From Flavobacteriaceae bacterium (lineage in GTDB: Bacteria > Bacteroidota > Bacteroidia > Flavobacteriales > Flavobacteriaceae): a stretch of DNA of 64,000 bases. The position numbers were made by a program, and so were the translations under genes. Where the stretch lies: the NCBI GenBank assembly GCA_004762155.1, contig SIHP01000012.1, positions 104,180 to 168,179 on the forward strand, read 5' to 3'. Under the pieces are notes generated by a model. The model was not told the DNA's origin. It was given only the letters and a program-made list of their open reading frames with translations, and ran no database searches. Positions within the stretch are counted from its first letter, which is position 1. Every line of letters starts with the position of its first letter. Of this stretch, positions 17,364 to 26,012 are shown piece after piece.

Positions 17364-17453
17364 CTTTTTCTTTTTTAAAAATTAAATTAATTATATACCA
17401 TACGTAATTATAACGCTATATTTTTAATCAAATTTTATTTTAAACTCTTTTAA

Positions 17454-18092
17454 TTAGCAGTTCTTTTTCATTTCATCATTTATTATTTCGCTAATTTCTT
17501 TAGCTCTATCAACAATCATAAAATGTTCTCCTTTTATGATTAATTTCATATTTGAATTTCCTTTAGGAGGAATCATTTTATCATATGTTCCGTTAATTTT
17601 TAAAACATTTGGCAGTTGAATCGTGTTCTTCCAATTGAGCAATTCATGAACAGCCCATTTTACAAAACTTACATCAGTATCATCTAGTATTTGATTTAAC
17701 AATTTGCTGTTTTTTGCCCCAAATAGATACTTTGCTATAAACCTTGGAGGATTAAATAAAAACACAGGAATGAATTTTATCAATTTTGTTTTTCCTAATA
17801 ACAGGTAAACAGCTCTTAACTCATCTTTTGTATGTGCTGAAGAAATTAAAATAGTTTGTTTAGGTTTCAAAAACTTAGCGATTTCAGTTGCTATTAATCC
17901 ACCAAAACTTACTCCTAGTAAGCAAAAATCTTCATTAGTATCAATAACACTACTTAACCTTTTTGAATATGCTTCAATAGTCTCATTTTTAGTTGGTGTG
18001 ATCCAATCAATAGGAATGAATTCAAAATCTAAATTCAAGAAATCAAAAACTCTTTTATCAGCACCAAGACCACTTATTCCGTATACTTTCAA
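17454..18092 (-). CDS. Alpha/beta hydrolase
   Basis: A compact 212-residue cytosolic hydrolase. The nucleophile Ser62 lies in LLGVSFGGLIA, the acid is probably Asp171 in INGTYDKMIP, and the base is His190 in IKGEHFMIVDRA, so the triad is complete and in the normal order. The cap region between them is short (FIPVFLFNPPRFIAKYLFG). Initiation is at TTG 18092; no ATG exists upstream in frame. Substrate unknown. It sits between the COQ4-motif protein and an unknown 146-residue protein, all on the same strand. Confidence 0.82.
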   Translation of the reverse strand: MKVYGISGLGADKRVFDFLNLDFEFIPIDWITPTKNETIEAYSKRLSSVIDTNEDFCLLGVSFGGLIATEIAKFLKPKQTILISSAHTKDELRAVYLLLGKTKLIKFIPVFLFNPPRFIAKYLFGAKNSKLLNQILDDTDVSFVKWAVHELLNWKNTIQLPNVLKINGTYDKMIPPKGNSNMKLIIKGEHFMIVDRAKEISEIINDEMKKNC

Positions 18093-18159
18093 ATTCGTTT
18101 TATCTTTATTTTTTACTTTTTATTTAATTTTATTGATCTTAATCCACTCAATAAACGAC

Positions 18160-18600
18160 CTATTGTATTACTTTAAAATCGATATTAGATTTTTTATAAG
18201 TGATCCTAACCTTTTCATATTCTTTTTTATTGATGAAATCAATATCTTCATCAGTAACATCAAAACTCATGCTTACCATCCATCTATTGGAAACATTTGA
18301 ATAATCTGAAACTATTTCTTTGGTGTCTGAATCCATAAATAGTTCTAAATCACCTCCTAAAAAAGATAATTCTACACCTTTAAATGTTCTAATTTCAGTA
18401 GTACTGAGCATCGTTAGGTCCAAAAATTGATATCCTGCCAATTCTCCAAACGTAATCCATACACCATACATCGCGTTTCCAGCAATTTGTTTTCCTTTTA
18501 CCTCATTCATTCTACCTTCCGTAAAAGTATCAACATGAGTTCTTTGCATGGCTTCCATATTACCAAATAAAGCTAATATTTTATCTATTTTTTTAAACAT
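18160..18600 (-). CDS. Unrecognised 146-residue cytosolic protein
   Basis: No family recognised. There is no signal peptide or membrane helix. The N-terminal 40 residues are helical with a Met/Thr-rich start (NMEAMQRTHVDTFTEG). The rest alternates hydrophobic residues like a beta-rich fold (GVWITFGELAGYQFLDLTML, then VELSFLGGDLELFM), ending with a charged strand (YEKVRITYKKSNIDFKVIQ). Its start is two bases from the stop of the upstream YcxB-like gene, so the two are almost surely co-transcribed and may cooperate. Confidence 0.72.
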   Translation of the reverse strand: MFKKIDKILALFGNMEAMQRTHVDTFTEGRMNEVKGKQIAGNAMYGVWITFGELAGYQFLDLTMLSTTEIRTFKGVELSFLGGDLELFMDSDTKEIVSDYSNVSNRWMVSMSFDVTDEDIDFINKKEYEKVRITYKKSNIDFKVIQ

Positions 18601-18602
18601 TA

Positions 18603-19076
18603 TTATTTCTTTTCAATTTGGGATAACACTTCATTCTCAAACCACTCTAAATCTGTTTTTGATTTAAATGAATCACTTGGTAAGTAAATAAATTGATTCT
18701 TTGATAAATAAAGTAAATAAATATTATTTACAATATCATACCTTATAAAATGATCTAATTTTATAGTAGAAAAAGTGTCCTCATCTAATATGCCTTTCAT
18801 TTTATCTTCCGATATTTCATAATAACGTTCGGCTAAAAACAATTTATTTTCTTTTTGGTGAGCGTGTCTCCAGAACATTATTACTATAAATAATGGATAT
18901 GCTAAAAAGAAAATAATGAAAAAAATATCCGCAGTAGTTTTTTGATCTTTCATTATAAAAAAGATCCCTAAAAGGAATATCCAAACCAAAAGCCACCATC
19001 TTTTTTTTACAAACCTTTTTATTAAAACATTAAAAAGTTCTTTTGATGATATCTTTATTTTTTTGGTCTTTATCAT
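18603..19076 (-). CDS. YcxB-like membrane protein
   Basis: The 157-residue product has a basic N terminus, two membrane helices close together (WWLLVWIFLLGIFFIM and IFFIIFFLAYPLFIVIMFW), and a cytosolic beta domain with a FIYLPSDSFKSKTDLEWFENEVL ending. That layout (two helices, a PH-like domain and a final F-x-Y-L-P-x-x-x-F block) is that of YcxB-like proteins of unknown function. It is the promoter-proximal gene of the series, starting 21 bases after ackA, so it could be read through from acetate kinase. Confidence 0.68.
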   Translation of the reverse strand: MIKTKKIKISSKELFNVLIKRFVKKRWWLLVWIFLLGIFFIMKDQKTTADIFFIIFFLAYPLFIVIMFWRHAHQKENKLFLAERYYEISEDKMKGILDEDTFSTIKLDHFIRYDIVNNIYLLYLSKNQFIYLPSDSFKSKTDLEWFENEVLSQIEKK

Positions 19077-19097
19077 AACCTTTGTATAAAAAACAGA

Positions 19098-20288
19098 TTA
19101 AGAATTAATCAACTCATATACTTGGTTGGTAATTTCTAACTCTTCATTTGTTGGAATTACCATTACTTTTACTTTTGCATCTGAAGCTTGGATTTCTCTT
19201 ATTTCTCCTGAACGAACTGCATTTTTTTCTTCATCTAATTTAATTCCTAAGAAATCCATATCAGTACATACCATTTTTCTAATTGTATCTGAATTTTCTC
19301 CAATTCCGGCTGTAAAAATAATTGCATCTACTCCATTTAACGCTGTAATATAAGATCCTATGAATTTTTTAATTCGGTATGCATTCATGACTAATGCATC
19401 TTGACATATTTTATCTCCAGCGCTTGCTTTTTCTTCAATATCACGCATATCACTAAAACCCGTTAAGCCTAACATTCCGCTTTCTTTTTGTAATAAATTG
19501 CTAGTTTCTTTTAAAGAATATCCTAAAGAATCCATTAAATATAAAACCACAGCCGGATCAATATCTCCACAACGTGTTCCCATTATTAATCCATTCATTG
19601 GAGCAAAACCTAATGAATGATCTATACTTTTTCCATCTTTAACTGCTGTTATACTACAACCATTACCTAAATGAACACTAATTAATTTTGTAGAATTTTC
19701 CGTTCCTAAAACTTCTCTAGCTTTTTCTGTTACATATTTATGACTCGTTCCATGAAAACCATAAACACGAATTTGATGTTCGTTTAAAAAGGTATCATTA
19801 ATTGCGTATTTATAGGCTTCTGAAGGCATTGTTTGATGAAAAGCAGTATCGAAAACAGCGATTTGTTTTGCCTTTGTAAAAATATTTTCGGCAACTAAAA
19901 TCCCTTCTAAATTAGCTGGATTATGTAAAGGCGCTAAATTAAATAGGTCTTTTATTTTAGTTTTTACGGCATCATCAATTAAAACTGTTTTAGCAAAAGT
20001 ACTTCCTCCATGAACTACTCGATGTCCAACAGCATCTATATCATCTTTACTTTTTATAACACCCACTTTTTCATCTAACAAATAATTTGCTACCAACTCT
20101 AAACCTATTTTATGATTTGGAATAGCTGTTGTTTTTTGATGTTTTTCTCCGTTTACTTTATAGGTTATTACAGCATTTTCTAACCCAATACGTTCTACTA
20201 AACCAGAACATTTAACTGCTGCCGATGGCATATTAAAAACTTGAAATTTTATTGATGAACTTCCTGAGTTGATTACGAGTACTTGCAT
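19098..20288 (-). CDS. ackA: Acetate kinase
   Basis: Interconverts acetyl phosphate and acetate with ADP/ATP in the Pta-AckA pathway. At 396 residues it has full family length. Family signatures are present: the start VLVINSGSSSIKFQVF, VGHRVVHGG, FDTAFHQTMP, VYGFHGTSHKYV, HLGNGCS, MGTRCGDIDPAVV and FTAGIGENS. It is encoded downstream of pta but separated by 241 bases that contain a strong palindrome and another structured element, so it may have a separate transcript. Confidence 0.97.
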   Translation of the reverse strand: MQVLVINSGSSSIKFQVFNMPSAAVKCSGLVERIGLENAVITYKVNGEKHQKTTAIPNHKIGLELVANYLLDEKVGVIKSKDDIDAVGHRVVHGGSTFAKTVLIDDAVKTKIKDLFNLAPLHNPANLEGILVAENIFTKAKQIAVFDTAFHQTMPSEAYKYAINDTFLNEHQIRVYGFHGTSHKYVTEKAREVLGTENSTKLISVHLGNGCSITAVKDGKSIDHSLGFAPMNGLIMGTRCGDIDPAVVLYLMDSLGYSLKETSNLLQKESGMLGLTGFSDMRDIEEKASAGDKICQDALVMNAYRIKKFIGSYITALNGVDAIIFTAGIGENSDTIRKMVCTDMDFLGIKLDEEKNAVRSGEIREIQASDAKVKVMVIPTNEELEITNQVYELINS

Positions 20289-20361
20289 TTTTTTTATTTA
20301 TTGAAAGATTGAAGAATTAAAGTATTCAATCATTGAAATTTTTGTTTTTTTTTGTGATTTT

Positions 20362-20396
20362 AAGACCTCACAGGTTTTAAAAACCTGTGAGGTCTT
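20362..20396. terminator. Long perfect palindrome, terminator-like
   Basis: A 17-bp inverted repeat (AAGACCTCACAGGTTTT and its complement) around a single central A, followed by T residues in both directions. It lies between pta and ackA and could end pta transcription, or be part of a dispersed intergenic repeat. Confidence 0.75.
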
Positions 20397-20399
20397 TTT

Positions 20400-20494
20400 G
20401 CGTTAGGGATTGAACTATTTGTTTGAGCTCTTTTTGTAAATTTTTCTTTTACAAAAAAGCGAGTAGTGAAAGCCCGACCCAAAGGGAAACGCCC
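20400..20494. repeat. Structured intergenic element bounded by GCGTT/AACGC
   Basis: The ends form an inverted pair (GCGTT at 20400, AACGC at 20488-20492). Within lies a hairpin TTTTTGTAAA / TTTACAAAAA (about 20432-20457), and the right half carries the unusually GC-rich block AAGCCCGACCCAAAGGGAAA. The composition differs sharply from the surrounding spacer. I believe similar elements recur between genes in Bacteroidota genomes, but this comes from memory. Confidence 0.55.
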
Positions 20495-20529
20495 ACTAAA
20501 GAAAAATATATCTTTACCTAATTATTCTA

Positions 20530-22623
20530 TCAAAAATCTTGAGCCTGAATAGCGGTAATAATTACTGTATTGTAAATGTCATCTACTGTACAACCTCTAC
20601 TTAAATCGTTTACTGGCTTATTTAAACCTTGTAACATTGGTCCAATTGCTAAAGCGCCAGTTTCTCTTTGCACAGCTTTGTAGGTGTTATTTCCTGTATT
20701 TAAATCAGGGAAAATCAATACACTTGCTTGTCCGGCTACTTCTGAATTTGGTAATTTAGATTTCCCTACATTTATATCTACAGCAGCATCGTATTGAATT
20801 GGACCTTCTATTTTTAAATCTGGTCGTTTTTCTTTTACAATTTTTGTTGCTTCTCTAACTTTATCAACCTCAACTCCTTTTCCAGAGCTTCCTGATGAAT
20901 ACGATAACATAGCTATTTTAGGTTCTACACCAAAATTAGTTGCTGTATCTGCTGAAGCTATTGCTATTTCTGCTAATTGTTGTGCATTCGGATTTGGATT
21001 AATTGCACAATCTCCAAATACAGAAACACGATCGTCTAAACACATAAAAAATACAGACGAAACTACAGATGCTGTTGGTTTTGTTTTTATAAATTGTAAG
21101 GCTGGACGAATAGTGTGTTGTGTTGTATTTACAGCTCCAGAAACCATTCCATCTGCATGACCTTTATAAATCATCATCGTTCCAAAATACGATACATCTT
21201 CCATTAAATCGCGCGCCATATGTAAATCTACATTCTTATGCTGACGTAGTTCAAATAATGTATTTGCATAATCATCAAAACGAATTGATTTTACTGGATC
21301 TATAATTTCAACACGTTCTATATCCAAAGGAACTCCCATTTTTGTTGCCTTTGTTTTAATTTTAGCTTCATCTCCCAACAAAATAACATCTACAACTCCT
21401 GATGCTAAAATTCTTGAAGTTGCTCGTATTACTCTATCATCATATCCTTCTGGCAATACAATTCGCTTTTTTTGAGTTTGTGCACGCTTCAATAAATTAT
21501 ACTGAAACATTCTTGGTGTTAATACTTTACTCTCAAAAGTAACTAGCTTTTCGGTTAAACTATCAACATCTACATGCTTCTCAAAAACTGCTATAGAAGT
21601 GGTTATTTTCTGTTTGTTATCTGCGTAAATTGCAGATTTAATATTCCCCACTTCATTGGTTACATCAAACGTTCCTGTTGCTACAGAAACTATTGGTAAA
21701 GAAAGCTCTAAACCTTCTATTAATTTTAAAATAGATTCTTCTGGAATAATTCCTCCTGTTAAAATAATTCCTGAAATTTTAGGATAATTTGCTGACTTAC
21801 TCGCTTGTATTGCTCCTAAAATAATATCTGCTCTGTCTCCAGGAGTTATTACTAAACTATTATCTCTAAAATGACGTAAATAATTATGCAATTGCATTGC
21901 TCCTACACCAAAACTACCTGCTTGATTGTTTAAAAAAGCTTCTCCAAACAATACTTTTCCGTTTAGCTTTTCTATAACTTCTTTAATTGTTGGATCTACT
22001 AAAGATTTTATATTTGGAATAATAATTTGCTGAACATCCGCAGGTATTATTTCTTTTATTTTTTCAGCAACATCAGCTGTTTCTCCTTCTGTTACTTTAT
22101 TTGCTACAACTCCTAAAACTTCTACATCTTTTCCTTTAAAAGTATCAAATGCTAATTTTAAGTTCCCAGCTATTTCTTTTACTTTTTTATCGGTTCCATT
22201 AGCTACAATAACTACTGGAATTCCTAAATTTTTACCTATTAAAACATTAATATCAAATTCTATAATGCTATTGTTTTCAGAAAAATCAGTTCCTTCTACG
22301 ACTACAAAATCGAAGCGTTCTTGTAATTTTTGATATTGTTGAATTAAACTATCAAAAATATCTCCTTCTTTCCCTTCATTGTATTTTTCTAACACTTGAG
22401 AACGTGTAAAACCATACATTTCATTTACGTCTGTTTTTAAATCGAAATGAGATTTAACCGTTTGTATGTGATTGTCTACTTTCCCTTCTTCAAAATCGTC
22501 TATAATAGGTCTGAAATAGCCTACTTTAGGAGTTTTCCCTAAAAAAGCCCGCATTAAACCTAATACTACAATTGACTTACCACTGTGGCGTTCGCTTGTG
22601 GCAATGTATAAACCTTGACTCAT
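20530..22623 (-). CDS. pta: Phosphate acetyltransferase, long form
   Basis: Makes acetyl phosphate from acetyl-CoA. The 697 residues show the three-part architecture of long Pta: an N-terminal dethiobiotin-synthetase-like P-loop domain (ATSERHSGKSIVVLGLM), a central DRTGG domain (about 210-330), and the catalytic PTA_PTB domain from 370 on (RIVLPEGYDDRVIRATSRIL, GMVSGAVNTTQHTIRPALQ, SYSSGSSGKGVEVDKV, and GPMLQGLNKPVNDLSRGC). It has its own promoter (TATATTTA at 22635-22642 with TTTG at 22665-22668) after the folate cyclo-ligase gene. It is partner of ackA. Confidence 0.96.
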   Translation of the reverse strand: MSQGLYIATSERHSGKSIVVLGLMRAFLGKTPKVGYFRPIIDDFEEGKVDNHIQTVKSHFDLKTDVNEMYGFTRSQVLEKYNEGKEGDIFDSLIQQYQKLQERFDFVVVEGTDFSENNSIIEFDINVLIGKNLGIPVVIVANGTDKKVKEIAGNLKLAFDTFKGKDVEVLGVVANKVTEGETADVAEKIKEIIPADVQQIIIPNIKSLVDPTIKEVIEKLNGKVLFGEAFLNNQAGSFGVGAMQLHNYLRHFRDNSLVITPGDRADIILGAIQASKSANYPKISGIILTGGIIPEESILKLIEGLELSLPIVSVATGTFDVTNEVGNIKSAIYADNKQKITTSIAVFEKHVDVDSLTEKLVTFESKVLTPRMFQYNLLKRAQTQKKRIVLPEGYDDRVIRATSRILASGVVDVILLGDEAKIKTKATKMGVPLDIERVEIIDPVKSIRFDDYANTLFELRQHKNVDLHMARDLMEDVSYFGTMMIYKGHADGMVSGAVNTTQHTIRPALQFIKTKPTASVVSSVFFMCLDDRVSVFGDCAINPNPNAQQLAEIAIASADTATNFGVEPKIAMLSYSSGSSGKGVEVDKVREATKIVKEKRPDLKIEGPIQYDAAVDINVGKSKLPNSEVAGQASVLIFPDLNTGNNTYKAVQRETGALAIGPMLQGLNKPVNDLSRGCTVDDIYNTVIITAIQAQDF

Positions 22624-22672
22624 TTTTTTTATTTTAAATATACTAATTATCCGTTTTTAAGTAGCAAACGGA

Positions 22673-23227
22673 TTACTTTATTTTTGGATGTATTATATAA
22701 TTTAACGGAACATCAAACTCATTAGAATCTTCAATTTTTTCTATTGGTGAGAAAAAATTAAGTCCTATGGTTTTAACTGTTGCTTTACAAGCGGCCAAAA
22801 ACCGATCATAAAATCCTTTTCCGTAACCTACTCTGTAATTTTGTTTGTCAGAAACTAACAAAGGCACAAACACTATATCTATCTTTTTAATGTCTATTTC
22901 TTCTGCTTTTACAGGTTCTGGTATTCCGTATTTATTAATATGAAGTACTGTATTTTCATCAAAAACAAAATGCTCTAATGTATGATTTGAAAAATTACTT
23001 TTACTAATAATAATTGTTTTGTTTTTGTTTCTTAGAAAATCAATAATTGGATACGTATTAATCTCTTTTTGCTTTTCTATTGGTAAAAAAACATGAATAT
23101 ACTGTGCTTGAGAAAAATCAAATTCAAAAATTTGTTGGTAAATATCTTCTTGCAATTTTAATTGTTCAGCCTCAGATAATTCTTGTCGCTTTTTTTTATA
23201 CAAACTACGAAGTGTTGCTTTTTGCAT
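22673..23227 (-). CDS. 5-formyltetrahydrofolate cyclo-ligase
   Basis: Recycles 5-formyl-THF to methenyl-THF using ATP. The 184-residue product opens with the basic RSLYKKKRQELSEAE segment typical of the family and carries the ATP-site block VGYGKGFYDRFLA near residue 140. Hydrophobic strands IHVFLPIEKQKEINTYPII and IDIVFVPLLVSD fill the core. Its start is three bases after the stop of the MmcQ/YjbR gene, forming an operon with the upstream GNAT and DUF4230 genes. Confidence 0.92.
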   Translation of the reverse strand: MQKATLRSLYKKKRQELSEAEQLKLQEDIYQQIFEFDFSQAQYIHVFLPIEKQKEINTYPIIDFLRNKNKTIIISKSNFSNHTLEHFVFDENTVLHINKYGIPEPVKAEEIDIKKIDIVFVPLLVSDKQNYRVGYGKGFYDRFLAACKATVKTIGLNFFSPIEKIEDSNEFDVPLNYIIHPKIK

Positions 23228-23230
23228 TAC

Positions 23231-23596
23231 TTACAATTGTTTCAGTTCTTCTTTTATTTTTTTTGTTAATCCTTTTACTACCAAATCGTAAGAATGCGTT
23301 ATGAGTTCTAATGCAAATTTATCAGAAACATCTGCATTTAAAGTAACTGTATTCCAGTGTTTTTTATTCATATGAAAGCCGGCATTTATACTATCGTATT
23401 CACCTCTAAGCTCTTCAGACCAATCTGGATTGCATTTTAAATTAATACTTGTTTCTCCTTTTTCCCATTTTTCTAACCCAACTAATGCAAACATTTTTCC
23501 CATTACTTTAAAAACTAAGGTAACTTCATCAAAAGGAAAATGTTCTGTTACTCCTTTTTTTTGAATACAAAAATCTCTAAGTTGTTCTATATGCAT
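23231..23596 (-). CDS. MmcQ/YjbR-family protein
   Basis: A 121-residue CyaY-like fold protein. The typical opening LRDFCIQKKGVTEHFPFDEVTLVFKVMGKMFAL and the KHWNTVTLNADVSDKFALELITHSYDLV closing segment identify the family. Members bind DNA weakly or are of unknown role; no function is assigned. It is in a tight co-directional cluster: four bases after the GNAT stop and three before the cyclo-ligase start. Confidence 0.9.
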   Translation of the reverse strand: MHIEQLRDFCIQKKGVTEHFPFDEVTLVFKVMGKMFALVGLEKWEKGETSINLKCNPDWSEELRGEYDSINAGFHMNKKHWNTVTLNADVSDKFALELITHSYDLVVKGLTKKIKEELKQL

Positions 23597-23600
23597 AGCC

Positions 23601-24002
23601 TTAAGGTTTTATTCTTTCTAATATTTTTTTAGGATATTTTACAAGGTTAAAATTAAATTGTTCATACAAACCATGAGCATCTTTGGTTTTTAACATCCAT
23701 GCACCGCAATCTTTTAAATCTTCGTCTTCTATCATCGCTTTCATTAATTGTTTTGAATATCCTTTTCCTTGATGTTCCGGCACAATAAAAACATCCATTA
23801 AATATGCAAATACCAAATAATCTGTAACAACTCTAGCAAAACCTATCTGTTCATCATCTTTATAAACACCAAAACACAAACTATGCTTAATTGTTTCTTC
23901 TACTTGCAATAATGTTCTCCCTTTTGCCCAATAAGAGTTGGTTAAAAAGTTATGAATTATTGCTGTATTTAATTTCGATTTATCTTTGGATATTGTAATC
24001 AT
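23601..24002 (-). CDS. GNAT-family N-acetyltransferase
   Basis: From ATG 24002 the protein has 133 residues. The acetyl-CoA site is plain: DVFIVPEHQGKGYSKQLMKAM (the Q-x-x-G-x-A/G type motif), preceded by GFARVVTDYLVFAYL and followed by AHGLYEQFNF. The ATG shares four bases (ATGA) with the stop of the DUF4230 gene, so the longer in-frame start at 24062 is rejected. The nearest named relatives are small-molecule acetyltransferases; substrate unknown. Confidence 0.9.
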   Translation of the reverse strand: MITISKDKSKLNTAIIHNFLTNSYWAKGRTLLQVEETIKHSLCFGVYKDDEQIGFARVVTDYLVFAYLMDVFIVPEHQGKGYSKQLMKAMIEDEDLKDCGAWMLKTKDAHGLYEQFNFNLVKYPKKILERIKP

Positions 24003-24613
24003 TCTCCTAATAAATTTTGATTTCCAGATGGCAACTCCAATGCAGAATAATCTAATGTCCACCCAATAGTTTCTACCAAACTTTGCATTAACATAATAGC
24101 ATGTAAAGCTTCTTGATTTGCCGTTTGCATTAAATTACTTTCTGGTATTTTACTTAAAACATGCTCTTTAGCTTCTTGATTTATAAGTGTTAAATCTTCT
24201 GAACTAAAACTATTTAACAAACCGTTTTGGATGTCATAAAATCGAATATCTGGCTCAATAGACAATACTTCTGGCGCAGGAAATTCAGACAACACAATAA
24301 TTTTCTTTTTATTATTAGATTCCATTTTAATTTTTCTGAAATCGAAACCAATATTTGTTTTAGCATTAATTATTACAATTGCTTTTTTCTTACTTGTAAT
24401 TAAGCCTAAAAATTTCTCCTTGGTATTTTCATGATGATAAATTTCTGCAAACTCACCTTCTACCGTAATTAATTTAGATACTTTTTTAATTTTATCTAAT
24501 AAAATAACTGACTGTTTCTCTGTTAACTTCTTTTTTGTTTTGTAAGAAAACTTTAAAAAAACAAAATAAGAAATTACAGCACCTACAGCTAAACCTAAAA
24601 ATAATAACTCCAT
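23999..24613 (-). CDS. DUF4230 membrane-anchored protein
   Basis: One N-terminal membrane helix (MELLFLGLAVGAVISYFVFLKF) anchors a 180-residue soluble domain with a beta-rich core (VSKLITVEGEFAEIYHH, KKAIVIINAKTNIGFDFRKI, KKIIVLSEFPAPEVLSIEP), typical of DUF4230. The domain ends in a helix (EALHAIMLMQSLVETIGW). Function unknown. It leads the operon with the GNAT, MmcQ/YjbR and folate cyclo-ligase genes, overlapping the GNAT gene by four bases. Confidence 0.85.
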   Translation of the reverse strand: MELLFLGLAVGAVISYFVFLKFSYKTKKKLTEKQSVILLDKIKKVSKLITVEGEFAEIYHHENTKEKFLGLITSKKKAIVIINAKTNIGFDFRKIKMESNNKKKIIVLSEFPAPEVLSIEPDIRFYDIQNGLLNSFSSEDLTLINQEAKEHVLSKIPESNLMQTANQEALHAIMLMQSLVETIGWTLDYSALELPSGNQNLLGE

Positions 24614-24834
24614 ATGGTAAAGATAATTTTTCTTCTATAAAGTAAGACGATTTTTTTTACTGGAAGTCACAAAATATATTTGGTAAAATAATCTTTTTGA
24701 GAAATTATAAAAAAATACTTTCGTTTTATTATTGAACAACATACGTGTCAGCTTATAAAATATTAAATATGTTACTTTTAGATCTAAAACTTCACAGACG
24801 TAAACACTTAGTTATATCAAAGTTATTTAAAGTT

Positions 24835-24842
24835 TAATTTTG
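24835..24842 (+). promoter_or_regulatory. Putative -7 box TAATTTTG
   Basis: Perfect TAnnTTTG 31 bases before the ATG at 24873; no convincing -33 partner is seen. Confidence 0.4.
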
Positions 24843-24872
24843 ATACCTTTACTTCTCCTACAAGAGAAAAAT

Positions 24873-25271
24873 ATGCTAAACAAAAAGTTACATTTTTTTA
24901 ACGAACTTAAAAAAAAGCCTACTAAAATTTTCTTGTTTGATGGTTTAGGAGCTTGCTTAACAGGTATTTTATTATTTAGTATTTCATATTTAAAACTAAA
25001 CTTTGGAATACCACCTAAAAGTATATGTATATTAGCTTGTTATGCATTTTGCTTATGCATTATTTCTAGTGTTTTTTATCTTTTTGTAAAATCAAAATGG
25101 AAATTTCATTTAAAAACAATACTCGTGTCTAACACTATTTATTGTTTACTTACTATTGTATTACTTTCCTCGCATTCAGAAGAAATCACCTTATTTGGAT
25201 TTACTTATTTTTTAATTGAATTGGTTATAATTGGACTATTTATTAAAATAGAATACCATTTGTTATTTTAA
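24873..25271 (+). CDS. Small four-helix membrane protein, unknown
   Basis: From ATG 24873 a 132-residue protein with four hydrophobic helices separated by short charged loops (KIFLFDGLGACLTGILLF, SICILACYAFCLCIISS, TILVSNTIYCLLTIVLLS, FLIELVIIGLFIKIE). The motif GLGACLTGILL near the first helix resembles DoxX- or DUF-type small membrane proteins, but no family can be stated. It is monocistronic and its end overlaps the convergent cyclase gene by nine bases. Confidence 0.7.
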   Translation: MLNKKLHFFNELKKKPTKIFLFDGLGACLTGILLFSISYLKLNFGIPPKSICILACYAFCLCIISSVFYLFVKSKWKFHLKTILVSNTIYCLLTIVLLSSHSEEITLFGFTYFLIELVIIGLFIKIEYHLLF

Positions 25272-26012
25272 AACCTCATACAAAATTGGCTTACTTGGTG
25301 TTGCATCATTTTCAAAAGGCGCAATCATAATGTTCAAAAAATAGGTTCCGTCTTCTATAGTGTTTGGCACATAAATAAATTCTGTAATTGTTGCATCCAA
25401 ACGTAATTTACCAGAGGTATTCCAAAATCCATTATGTGCTAATAATTTCCCTTCATCTTTTTCTTTATCTAATGACGGTAAATCAATCAACAAATGTTTT
25501 ACACCTTTTTCTTTTAAAAACTCAGCGCCTTCTTCTAATAAATAAACAGGATTTGTATTAGAATATCTAAACGATTTCTTTTCTTCTAAATTTGGTAATG
25601 TTCGTATAACAACTGCTTCTCTTTTTTTGTTTCCTAAAGCAAATTGGAGCTGTTTTTTAGAGATAACTTCATCGCCATTTATTAATTCAGGAACTACAGT
25701 TATTACTTCTGCCAAAAAGAAAAATTGTTGCAAATTCTTATTTATTGAATGTACTTTTTCTGTAATATGCCCAACACATTCCGTATGTGTAATATGTGAA
25801 TGCGGATTAAACTGAATTGTATTAAAATTAACATCAGCTCCTTGTTGTACGCTTCCTACCCAATCTCCATCTGTTACTGGAAATATTTTAGGATCATCAA
25901 TATACCAAGCATTTACATTCTGCTTTGTAACATCAATTGCTATAGAAATATCTAAAGGCTTAGATAAGTCTATCGAGTATTTATTAGAATTGTGTTGAAT
26001 TGTTGCAATCAT
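25263..26012 (-). CDS. Cyclase-family (kynurenine formamidase-like) hydrolase
   Basis: A 249-residue metal-dependent hydrolase of the cyclase family (PF04199). A His-rich segment, FNPHSHITHTECVGHIT, replaces the classical H-x-G-T-H-x-D-x-P-x-H motif with conserved spacing of its metal ligands, and the second half has VKHLLIDLPSLDKEKDEGKLLAHNGFW, the counterpart of the family's D-x-P-S-x-D...H block. Relatives open N-formylkynurenine or similar amides and lactones. No other tryptophan-breakdown gene is nearby, so substrate is open. Confidence 0.85.
   Translation of the reverse strand: MIATIQHNSNKYSIDLSKPLDISIAIDVTKQNVNAWYIDDPKIFPVTDGDWVGSVQQGADVNFNTIQFNPHSHITHTECVGHITEKVHSINKNLQQFFFLAEVITVVPELINGDEVISKKQLQFALGNKKREAVVIRTLPNLEEKKSFRYSNTNPVYLLEEGAEFLKEKGVKHLLIDLPSLDKEKDEGKLLAHNGFWNTSGKLRLDATITEFIYVPNTIEDGTYFLNIMIAPFENDATPSKPILYEVLK

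Noticed and set aside
20362..20396. Palindrome considered as an attachment site or origin element
   Set aside because: No integrase, partition or replication gene nearby; a terminator or intergenic repeat explains it better.
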